This document shows, in pieces, positions 1-6,273 of a DNA stretch of 14,480 bases (positions within the stretch are counted from its first letter, which is position 1; each line of letters starts with the position of its first letter). Under the pieces are notes generated by a model. That model was not told the DNA's origin. It saw nothing but the letters and a program-made list of their open reading frames with translations, and ran no database searches. This DNA is from Deltaproteobacteria bacterium (lineage in GTDB: Bacteria > Desulfobacterota > Dissulfuribacteria > Dissulfuribacterales > UBA3076): NCBI GenBank assembly GCA_021159445.1, contig JAGGRV010000541.1:1-14480 (forward strand), written 5' to 3'. Made by a program: the position numbers and the translations under genes.

Positions 1-21
1 TTTACCGCAACCCACCGAACT

Positions 22-130
22 GTAAGCGTTTACAGGGTGCTGCAGATGCGAGGCGACGGGTATGCAGACGTACTCCCTGTACTTCAAGTGCCCGACAACA
101 AAGCAGATGCGGTGCCCTGTGAACGCTTAC
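22..130 (+). repeat. 109-bp terminal-inverted-repeat element, copy 1
   Basis: The left end GTAAGCGTTTACAGGG and the reverse complement of the right end (GTAAGCGTTCACAGGG) agree at 15 of 16 bases. An inverted copy lies at 12805-12913 with 106 of 109 bases identical. Similarity to the other copy continues to the left over positions 1-21 with two differences, so the repeated unit probably extends beyond the window edge; on the right it stops sharply at 130. The stop codon of hpnA (minus strand, 127-129) lies inside this right end. No protein is encoded. It looks like a REP/MITE-type dispersed element; the family cannot be named from the sequence alone. Confidence 0.85.
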
Positions 131-1098
131 AAAAATTTATTGTGCCAGTTTACTGCATCCCTGATAGTTCCATCCAGTGGGCGTGGTTGGTGCCCCAACG
201 TTTTCCATGTCCAGGTGCCGTTAAATTCGAGTGAACGCTTACATAGCTTAACCCCGGCAATTGAACTTCTCGGCTTCTTGCCCGTTACGATGCCTAAATA
301 ATGTTCCATATAGCTCCAGGCCAATGCTACAGGATAGGGGATTTTAATTTTGGGGCATGACACGCCGCTTATCCTGCTCAGATGCTGGAAAAACTCATAG
401 AGGGTGAGGTTATAGGCGGACAGTATATATCTGTACCCCGGCTGGCCATGTTCTGCAGCGAGGCGGTGTCCTGTGGCCACGTCCCGAACATCAACGAAAT
501 TGAGCGTACAATCGAGGTAACCCGGAATTTTCCCCTGGAGGAAATCCGATATCATTCGCCCTGGGGGTGTTAAATTTCTGTCTCCGGGACCTATAGGCAA
601 TGTAGGGCATACCGCGACCGCTGGAAGACCGTCCTTTGCAGCCCTGAAAACGGCCTGCTCAGCCAGCAATTTTGAGCGGCAATATGGACCAATCATGTCT
701 TCCATGCGCGGCTGAATATCTTCCGTGATTGGTTCCTTTCTGGAGGGGGTGGCAAGAATTGACTCCGTACTGGTGAAAATAAACCGTTTTATGCCTGCCT
801 GCTTGGCTGTCTTGAGTACATTAATGGTTCCTTCGTGGTTTGTACGGTCAAAGAACTTGGGATCTCTGCTCCATAGCTGAGGAGTGCCACCCAGATGATA
901 GACTGTACTACAACCGTCCATAGCAGAAGATAGCTGACTGAGGTTTAAGATGTCCCCGCATACCGCTTCAACAGGTTGATACGTTTCGTCTTCAGGAAAC
1001 GGATTCAGGTCGTATACCCTTACCCTTTCTCCCCGTTGAACTAGTTCCCTGACAAGGTGACTACCTATAAAGCCGCTTCCCCCGATTACAAGATTCAT
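127..1098 (-). CDS. hpnA: Hopanoid-associated sugar epimerase-like extended SDR (HpnA family)
   Basis: NAD(P)-dependent extended short-chain dehydrogenase. The N-terminal Rossmann motif GGSGFIG is at residues 6-12, a Ser/Thr-rich FTSTES strand follows, and the catalytic YxxxK pair is Tyr139/Lys143. The C-terminus ends in the usual LGHQPRPLDGTIRDAVNW pattern. The length of 323 residues matches HpnA proteins (about 330). The assignment to HpnA rather than another NAD-dependent epimerase rests partly on the hopanoid neighbours; its exact substrate is not established for the family, although a role in hopane side-chain sugar chemistry is assumed. The ATG at 1098 is preferred because AAAAAGGA lies just upstream and the family begins right at this Rossmann strand; an in-frame ATG at 1131 would add 11 residues. 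It follows mlaA by 46 bp and is probably co-transcribed with it. Oddity: the stop codon lies in the terminal inverted repeat of the 109-bp element. Confidence 0.85.
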   Translation of the reverse strand: MNLVIGGSGFIGSHLVRELVQRGERVRVYDLNPFPEDETYQPVEAVCGDILNLSQLSSAMDGCSTVYHLGGTPQLWSRDPKFFDRTNHEGTINVLKTAKQAGIKRFIFTSTESILATPSRKEPITEDIQPRMEDMIGPYCRSKLLAEQAVFRAAKDGLPAVAVCPTLPIGPGDRNLTPPGRMISDFLQGKIPGYLDCTLNFVDVRDVATGHRLAAEHGQPGYRYILSAYNLTLYEFFQHLSRISGVSCPKIKIPYPVALAWSYMEHYLGIVTGKKPRSSIAGVKLCKRSLEFNGTWTWKTLGHQPRPLDGTIRDAVNWHNKFL

Positions 1099-1144
1099 TG
1101 AATCCTTTTTGTTTCTGAAATTATACTTCATAAGGTCTCTAAAA

Positions 1145-1963
1145 TTACCTATATTTCTTTATTAATTCCGCCCGATGCTGGGTATAGGCATCCCTGAAGA
1201 AGATATATGGGTCAAAGGCATCCCTCTTGAGGTCGTCATATTCCTCCGGATTGATTGAAACATAATTGACAATATCTACCGAAAATATAATGAGCTTGTC
1301 CCGAAAGGTAATGAAATAGTTCTGAGGCAACGTAAAATACCCGGCAAAGGTCCCGATTCCGTCCCTTGCGCTGGATGGGCCAATCAACGGGAGGACCAAG
1401 TAAAATCCATGGCCTATGCCATAATGTCCCATGGTTTGGCCAAAATCAGCCTTTTTTGTTCTTATGTCCCACCAGTCCCTTGCAGGATCGAAGAGACCGC
1501 CTAATCCGAATGTAGTGTTTATAACAAGGCGGGCAATTTCGGTTCCTCCATCCTTAAAGCGTCCCTGCAGCAGACAGTTGGCGAAGCTGATCGGCGTCTT
1601 GCTGTTATTCATTGCACGCCCAAGGGCTACTCTCAGGTCCTTGGGAAGAACAAATGAAAAAACCTTGGACACAGGTTTCAGAAAATAATAATATAATTTG
1701 TCGTTTATCTGAAACATTACACGGTTAAAAGGTTCTAACGGATCGGCGATAGGCTCGATTTCTTCTTCAAAAAAGAGAGCTTCCTCCCAATCTTCGTCGA
1801 ATTTTTCGCTGTCCTTCTCCTCGACGATTTCAGGATAGGACTTTTGGAATGCTGAGCTAGGTTCAGCTAGAGGGACTTGAGACGGCGATATCTGGTCTGC
1901 ATGGACATAGACTGTTTGAATGAGAAACAACATGCATATAGGAAATATACAAATAATTTTCAT
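1145..1963 (-). CDS. mlaA: MlaA/VacJ-family outer-membrane lipid asymmetry protein
   Basis: MlaA removes phospholipids from the outer leaflet of the outer membrane and passes them to the Mla transport chain. The family signature DPLEPFNRVMFQIND begins at about residue 74, followed by the conserved LKPV and the GLGGLFDPA and GHGFYLVLPLIGPSS segments, giving a 272-residue protein. The start at 1963 is chosen because AAAGGA lies 7 bases upstream; an ATG at 1990 would add nine residues before the signal peptide. The N-terminus is a hydrophobic signal ending VHA-DQ near residue 22, and there is no lipobox cysteine at the usual position, so the protein may be cleaved by signal peptidase I instead of being lipidated. 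A strongly acidic linker (about residues 40-73) precedes the MlaA domain. Pairing with hpnA fits the known presence of MlaA and MlaC-like (HpnM) genes in hopanoid clusters, which suggests a role in hopanoid placement; that role is inferred. Confidence 0.9.
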   Translation of the reverse strand: MKIICIFPICMLFLIQTVYVHADQISPSQVPLAEPSSAFQKSYPEIVEEKDSEKFDEDWEEALFFEEEIEPIADPLEPFNRVMFQINDKLYYYFLKPVSKVFSFVLPKDLRVALGRAMNNSKTPISFANCLLQGRFKDGGTEIARLVINTTFGLGGLFDPARDWWDIRTKKADFGQTMGHYGIGHGFYLVLPLIGPSSARDGIGTFAGYFTLPQNYFITFRDKLIIFSVDIVNYVSINPEEYDDLKRDAFDPYIFFRDAYTQHRAELIKKYR

Positions 1964-2121
1964 CCAACCATCCTTTCTACAGATATCCATAATTCCGGCT
2001 TAAGCCATTGGCGTATTCAATGGTGGGGCATGGGACAGAAGTTTCATGCCTAACGGATGCTGACAAGAAATTGCTTTTAATGATTTGGGGAATGGTTTTT
2101 CCGGGTAACCTCAATTAATAT

Positions 2122-2151
2122 ATTTTATCACGATTTTGACTCATCAGTCAA
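2122..2151 (-). promoter_or_regulatory. Candidate sigma-70 promoter for mlaA-hpnA, with overlapping palindrome
   Basis: On the minus strand TTGACT (2151-2146) is followed after 18 bp by TAAAAT (2127-2122), a good -35/-10 pair reading toward mlaA about 160 bp away. The -35 hexamer is half of a perfect inverted repeat TTGACT-CATC-AGTCAA (2136-2151), so an identical TTGACT also faces ispH on the plus strand, although its -10 there (TATCAA, 18 bp on) is poor. The palindrome could be an operator; that is an inference. Confidence 0.5.
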
Positions 2152-2173
2152 CTATTTGGTATCAATATCCTTA

Positions 2174-2197
2174 TACCCCGCAGCTTGCCGCGGGGTA
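2174..2197. repeat. GC-rich hairpin, REP-like
   Basis: TACCCCGC and GCGGGGTA form a perfect 8-bp stem around an 8-base loop. It lies between divergent genes and is not followed by a T tract, so it is not a terminator for either neighbour. It resembles short dispersed palindromes of the REP type, although only one copy is present here. Confidence 0.55.
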
Positions 2198-2209
2198 ATT
2201 CATTATGTA

Positions 2210-2400
2210 GAATTATCCTAACTACTCACGTAGTCAGGCTGAAGCTGTTTAGACTGAAGGCTGAAGGGGTTAGAAGAGCACGATTGCCGTACTTTGGCGG
2301 AAATATCTGGTTCTTGCACCAAACATGGCTTTAAAATGCGCTTTTTCCTAACAGCCTTCAGCCTTCAGCCTATCCACCTGAGTAGTTACGAATTATCCTA
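2210..2400. repeat. 169-bp inverted-repeat element with heptamer arms and 11-bp flanking direct repeats
   Basis: The direct repeat GAATTATCCTA occurs at 2210-2220 and 2390-2400. Between them the ends are inverted repeats: TAACTACTCA at 2219-2228 matches the complement of TGAGTAGTTA at 2379-2388, and the pairing continues inward through TAGGCTGAAG-like sequence. The inner arms are arrays of a 7-bp unit (GGCTGAA, read as CCTTCAG on the right, where four units are exact in phase at 2348-2375). A spacer of about 75 bp separates the arms and has no convincing ORF. The direct repeats look like a target-site duplication, so this is probably a non-autonomous mobile element inserted into the ispH upstream region. 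Confidence 0.7.
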
Positions 2401-2448
2401 AAATTTAAAAAGTCTATTCAATATATACATAAACAGATGGAGTAGGGA

Positions 2449-3375
2449 ATGGAAATCATTCTGGCCAATCCGAGGGGATTTTGTGCGGGTGTGATCCGGG
2501 CCATCAAGACGGTCCGGCTCACTCTTGAGAAATGCGGCGCGCCTGTGTATGTTCTGCATGAAATTGTTCACAATAGGCATGTGATCCATGAACTTCAGGA
2601 ACAGGGCGCGATTTTTGTGGAATATCTTTCCGATATTCCGACAGGGGCCGTTACCATTTTCAGTGCTCATGGCGTCTCCAGGGCCGTAGAAGAACAAGCG
2701 GCCGAACTGGGGCTTAGGACCATCGACGCGACATGTCCTCTTGTGGCCAGTGTCCACAGAATGGCGGAAAAATATCATAAGGAAGGATATGATGTGGTCA
2801 TCATCGGCCATCATGATCATCCTGAGGTGGAGGGGACTGCCGGAAGAATCGATGGGCATGTCCATCTCATATCAACCGTTGAAGAAGTCAAGACCTTGCA
2901 GGTGAATGGTCCCACACGTATAGCCTATGTCACCCAGACCACCCTAAGCCAGGATGATATTGCCGAAGTGCTCCAAGCCCTGGAAAAGCAGTTTCCAGAT
3001 ATCAAGGGACCGATCTCAAACATCTGTTACGCTACCCAGAATCGGCAAAATGCCGTAAAGGATCTGGCCGGTAAAACGGACTTGCTCTTTGTAGTAGGCT
3101 CAAAAAACAGCTCCAACTCCAACCGGCTCAAGGAAGTGGGAACGCGCCAGGGAATTGACTGTTATCTGATCGATGATGCCGGCGATATCGATCCGGCCTG
3201 GCTTGAGGGTATACGACGTGTTGGAGTGACGGCTGGCGCTTCTGCCCCGGAGCGGCTGGTTGACGGCGTGATTCATTGGTTGCAGGATTACGGGGCAACA
3301 ACCTTTCGCGAAATGGCCGGCAAAAAAGAGAAGGTGAGGTTCGAACCCGCAGAGCTTGACGAGCAATCGAACTAA
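2449..3375 (+). CDS. ispH: 4-hydroxy-3-methylbut-2-enyl diphosphate reductase (IspH/LytB)
   Basis: Final enzyme of the MEP isoprenoid pathway: reductive dehydroxylation of HMBPP to IPP and DMAPP in the cytoplasm on a [4Fe-4S] cluster. The three cluster cysteines are present at Cys12 (RGFCAGV), Cys96 (DATCPLV) and Cys193 (NICYATQNRQ). The substrate-site residues are also present: His41 (HNRHV), His124 and Glu126 (HPEVEG), the SSNSNRL loop and TAGASAPE near the C-terminus. The length of 308 residues is normal. The start is supported by GGAG six bases upstream. It leads the plus-strand group ispH, DUF116, hpnH, which links precursor supply to hopanoid synthesis. Upstream lies the 169-bp repeat element, so any promoter must be in the AT-rich 2400-2435 stretch or on the far side of the element. 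Identification is secure. Confidence 0.97.
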   Translation: MEIILANPRGFCAGVIRAIKTVRLTLEKCGAPVYVLHEIVHNRHVIHELQEQGAIFVEYLSDIPTGAVTIFSAHGVSRAVEEQAAELGLRTIDATCPLVASVHRMAEKYHKEGYDVVIIGHHDHPEVEGTAGRIDGHVHLISTVEEVKTLQVNGPTRIAYVTQTTLSQDDIAEVLQALEKQFPDIKGPISNICYATQNRQNAVKDLAGKTDLLFVVGSKNSSNSNRLKEVGTRQGIDCYLIDDAGDIDPAWLEGIRRVGVTAGASAPERLVDGVIHWLQDYGATTFREMAGKKEKVRFEPAELDEQSN

Positions 3376-3443
3376 AGCGATAGTAAATTATTCACTCCAT
3401 GCCGATAAGGAGTGTAGACAGTTACGAAACAATGAGAGGAGAT

Positions 3444-4403
3444 ATGGAAAAATCTGCCATGCCTGTATCAGGAAGCCATCTTGCCGATAAGAACCCGGTT
3501 TCGCTACAGGCCCTGCAGGCCTTTGACCAGAAAGACCGCAAGGCCGATAAGGCAAAAAAGCGTTTGTTTATCGGACTGGTCATGGGCACCAACGGAATGG
3601 CGATTTTCTTTCTTTTTCTGGTCTGGGCCATGTCGACCTTCGACCTTGCCCACATTCACCCCTTGGGACCCATCCTGTTAGGACTTGTCATCGGTTGCAT
3701 TATAGTGCTTGTCGGCCTGGCCTCGCTTAGCCTCGTTCTTAGTATCAGGTTCGGTAAAACCCTGCCTTTTTTCTCCCGGATGCGGGGTCTGACAGTCAAG
3801 CTGTTTCTGCCGTTCATGATCCTGCTTGGTCAGGCCATCGGCATATCCAAGAACAAAGTCCGTTCATCATTTGTGGAGGTAAACAACGAACTCGTCCTGA
3901 AGACGGCAGGACGCTACAAGCCGGAAGAGATGCTGCTGCTCATGCCTCATTGTCTGCAGAGATCCAAGTGCAAAATACGTCTGACCTACTCCATCCATAA
4001 CTGCAAACGTTGCGGCAAATGTCCCATTAGCGACTTGATTGCCCTGAGCGAACGGTACTCTGTCTTTCTGGCCATTGCCACCGGCGGCACCATTGCCCGC
4101 AGAATCGTGATCCAGCGCATGCCAAAGATGATTGTGGCCGTGGCCTGCGAGCGGGATATGGCCAGCGGTATCCAGGATACCTATCCGCTGCCGGTCTATG
4201 GGGTATTGAATACCAGGCCCAACGGGCCCTGTCTCGACACCCAGGTCGCCATAGAAAGTGTAGAACAGGCCCTCCGCAGATTCATGCAACCCCAATACTA
4301 TCCGGAAAACCTGCATCAAGACCAGGATGCCGATGGCAAAGAAACAGCCGATGTCAGAGAAAATCTTGTTGAAACCGGACAGGCTGTAGCCGGAGCTGCC
4401 TGA
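3444..4403 (+). CDS. DUF116 cysteine-rich integral membrane protein
   Basis: The function is not established for this family. Three hydrophobic segments (about residues 40-64, 73-100 and 114-134 from this start) anchor it in the membrane. A cytoplasmic-looking domain follows, with the DUF116 signatures LMPHCLQRSKCK, NCKRCGKCPI, IATGGT, VAVACERDM and TRPNGPC. Seven cysteines occur in the domain, including CxxCxxC, a pattern able to hold an iron-sulfur cluster or zinc; metal binding is an inference. The ATG at 3444 is preferred because GAGAGGAG precedes it, although the spacing is short; the longest frame starts at 3399 without any ribosome binding site, and another ATG lies at 3432. It sits between ispH and hpnH with small gaps, so a role in hopanoid or isoprenoid metabolism, or in redox support of these iron-sulfur enzymes, is plausible but unproven. 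Confidence 0.85.
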   Translation: MEKSAMPVSGSHLADKNPVSLQALQAFDQKDRKADKAKKRLFIGLVMGTNGMAIFFLFLVWAMSTFDLAHIHPLGPILLGLVIGCIIVLVGLASLSLVLSIRFGKTLPFFSRMRGLTVKLFLPFMILLGQAIGISKNKVRSSFVEVNNELVLKTAGRYKPEEMLLLMPHCLQRSKCKIRLTYSIHNCKRCGKCPISDLIALSERYSVFLAIATGGTIARRIVIQRMPKMIVAVACERDMASGIQDTYPLPVYGVLNTRPNGPCLDTQVAIESVEQALRRFMQPQYYPENLHQDQDADGKETADVRENLVETGQAVAGAA

Positions 4404-4449
4404 GTGATGAACCGCACTCCCTCATCCATGATCTTCTCTAGGTAACCTG

Positions 4450-5457
4450 ATGGGAATACCAATTCTTCAAAAAGCCCGTATCGGGAAATATATCGTCAGC
4501 CGGATGCTGATGAGACAGAAGCGCTTTCCGCTTGTGCTGATGCTTGAGCCTCTTTTTCGCTGCAACCTGCGCTGTAAGGGTTGCGGCAAAGTGAATTATC
4601 CCCCCGAGGTACTACGCAACCAGCTAAGTGCCGAAGAATGTGTAGGAGCGGCTGAAGAATGCGGTGCTCCAGTCGTGAGCATAGCCGGAGGCGAACCATT
4701 ACTCCACCCGGAGATTACTACTATTGTCAATGAGCTAATCAGCCGCAAACGGTTTATCTATCTTTGTACCAATGGCCTGCTCGTGGAAAAGCGATTTCAC
4801 GATTTTTTCCCTAGTCCCTATCTCACATTTAATGTCCATCTGGATGGTATGTATGAGCGCCACGATCTCTCCGTCTGTCATGAAGGGGCCTTTAAAAAGG
4901 CTACTGAAGCCATCCGTAAGCTGGTAGCGGCCGGTTTCAGGGTAACCACCAATACCACCTTTTTCAAAGGACAGACAGCCAAATCAGCGGGTCAGTTGTT
5001 TGACCATCTCAGCTCCCTAGGAGTTGAGGCCATGACCGTGGCCGCTGGTTTTAATTACGAATCAGCCGATGATCAGGACTGCTTTCTGGGCAGGGAAGGC
5101 ACAAAAGAGCTGTTCAGGACCATTCTCCGTCAGGCCAAGCCGTCCTGGACCTTTAACCACTCAAGCCTGTATCTCGATTTTTTGGCAGGAAACCGTGATT
5201 ACGCATGCACACCATGGGGGAATCCGACCAGGAACCAGTTTGGCTGGCAAAAGCCGTGTTATTTGCTCAATGATGGCTACGTGGCCACCTACCGTGAGTT
5301 GATAGAGGACACCGATTGGAGCCGGTACGGGGTAGGACGTGATCCCCGATGTGCCGACTGCATGCTCCACTGCGGTTTTGAGGCAAGCGCTGTCCTGGAT
5401 ACGGTCAGACATCCCTGGCGGGCATTCACTGTTAGCCTGCGCGGACCGGGGGAATAA
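4450..5457 (+). CDS. hpnH: Adenosylhopane synthase, radical SAM (HpnH)
   Basis: HpnH cleaves S-adenosylmethionine and adds the 5'-deoxyadenosyl radical to diploptene, giving adenosylhopane, the first step toward C35 hopanoids. The radical-SAM CxxxCxxC motif is at Cys38, Cys42 and Cys45 (FRCNLRCKGCGK), followed by the SIAGGEPLLHPE strand that contacts SAM. The C-terminal DUF3463-type region carries KPCYLLNDGYV and RCADCMLHCGFE, which hold further cysteines. The start MGIPILQKARIGKYI is typical for the family and the 335 residues are normal. It follows the DUF116 gene by 46 bp in the same direction. Its last 26 bp overlap the 3' end of hpnG, which is on the opposite strand. Identification is confident. 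Confidence 0.95.
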   Translation: MGIPILQKARIGKYIVSRMLMRQKRFPLVLMLEPLFRCNLRCKGCGKVNYPPEVLRNQLSAEECVGAAEECGAPVVSIAGGEPLLHPEITTIVNELISRKRFIYLCTNGLLVEKRFHDFFPSPYLTFNVHLDGMYERHDLSVCHEGAFKKATEAIRKLVAAGFRVTTNTTFFKGQTAKSAGQLFDHLSSLGVEAMTVAAGFNYESADDQDCFLGREGTKELFRTILRQAKPSWTFNHSSLYLDFLAGNRDYACTPWGNPTRNQFGWQKPCYLLNDGYVATYRELIEDTDWSRYGVGRDPRCADCMLHCGFEASAVLDTVRHPWRAFTVSLRGPGE

Positions 5458-6232
5458 CATATCGTGCCTGAGCAGCGGACAGAAACGGTTCATCGACTAG
5501 AAGCCAGGCCCTTTCCAGGGCGATCAGGGCCTGACGGAACCGGCAGGCCATTCGTATCATATCCCACAGGAGCCAGGGACGCCGCACAAGATGAGCCAGG
5601 AGATAGCCGATCCTGGGATTGCCATGCTCATCTACCGCTGCCAGCAAAGCATCAGCCACAGTCTGACCGGCCGGATCACATACGGCCCGCAGGCAGAAAA
5701 AAGGGAGTCCTGCTTCTTCGGCAACTTCGCAAACCGCTCTGCTCTCCATGTCCACTGCTAAGGCTCCGGTCAGTCGATGAGTGCTCAGCTTTGAGGCTGC
5801 GGTTGAAATCGGTTTGGGTGAACAGAGTATGGGGCCTCGATAAAAGTGGATGATGTTCTCTTGAAATTTTTCTGCAATGTAATCAATAAGCCCGGCGTCG
5901 GCTCTGAAACTGACAGGCATAACTTGTGTTGGGGACAGTTCGGGCAAGGCATGGTCCCAGGCCAGTACCTGGTCGGCCAGTACCAGGTCTCCAGTCTTCA
6001 GGGCGGGGTGTAAGCCGCCGGATATACCGAATGAGACGAGCAAGTCACTTATGTCGGCCAGATATTCTGCCTGTCTGCGAGCAGCCTGCAGGCCGATTCC
6101 TGACTTACAGACAATTATTCTTCTTTTTTCCGGCGACCCTTGCATTATCTTGTCTGTTACCCGGGTCAGTACTCTGACTTCAGCCGGGAGGGCTGCGACG
6201 ACGCCGATGGTGGGAAACGAGTCAGTATGCAT
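5432..6232 (-). CDS. hpnG: Adenosylhopane nucleosidase/phosphorylase (HpnG)
   Basis: A nucleoside-phosphorylase-fold protein that removes adenine from adenosylhopane, the product of HpnH, on the route to ribosylhopane and bacteriohopanetetrol. Visible family features are IGVVAALPAEV at the N-terminus (compare MTA/SAH nucleosidases), KSGIG, the GISGGLHPALKTGDLVLAD block, the purine-site AVDMES with Glu163, and LRAVCDPA with Asp186 at the position of the usual catalytic Asp. The length is 266 residues. Orientation is unusual: it lies antisense between hpnH and shc, overlaps hpnH tail to tail by 26 bp, and is divergent from shc with about 41 bp between start codons. Opposing transcripts could therefore form. 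No strong ribosome binding site is visible before the ATG. Confidence 0.88.
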   Translation of the reverse strand: MHTDSFPTIGVVAALPAEVRVLTRVTDKIMQGSPEKRRIIVCKSGIGLQAARRQAEYLADISDLLVSFGISGGLHPALKTGDLVLADQVLAWDHALPELSPTQVMPVSFRADAGLIDYIAEKFQENIIHFYRGPILCSPKPISTAASKLSTHRLTGALAVDMESRAVCEVAEEAGLPFFCLRAVCDPAGQTVADALLAAVDEHGNPRIGYLLAHLVRRPWLLWDMIRMACRFRQALIALERAWLLVDEPFLSAAQARYVIPPVRAG

Positions 6233-6273
6233 TGCGTCTGCCGGTACAATAAGATTGGAAGGTGCTAAAATTC

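Noticed and set aside
37..301. Two plus-strand reading frames (37-234 and 62-301)
   Set aside because: They run through the 109-bp repeat and antisense to the hpnA end, with no ribosome binding site or protein-like composition.
2174..2197. The GC-rich hairpin as an intrinsic terminator
   Set aside because: It lies between divergent genes, neither of which is transcribed into it, and no T run follows.
2398..2865. Minus-strand frame of 155 residues opposite ispH
   Set aside because: It is a shadow of ispH, whose motifs and length are complete on the plus strand.
3867..4319. Minus-strand frame of 150 residues opposite the DUF116 gene
   Set aside because: It is antisense to a gene with clear family signatures and has no independent evidence.
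5464..5853. Plus-strand frame of 129 residues
   Set aside because: It is antisense to hpnG, Arg/Pro-rich and without recognisable motifs.
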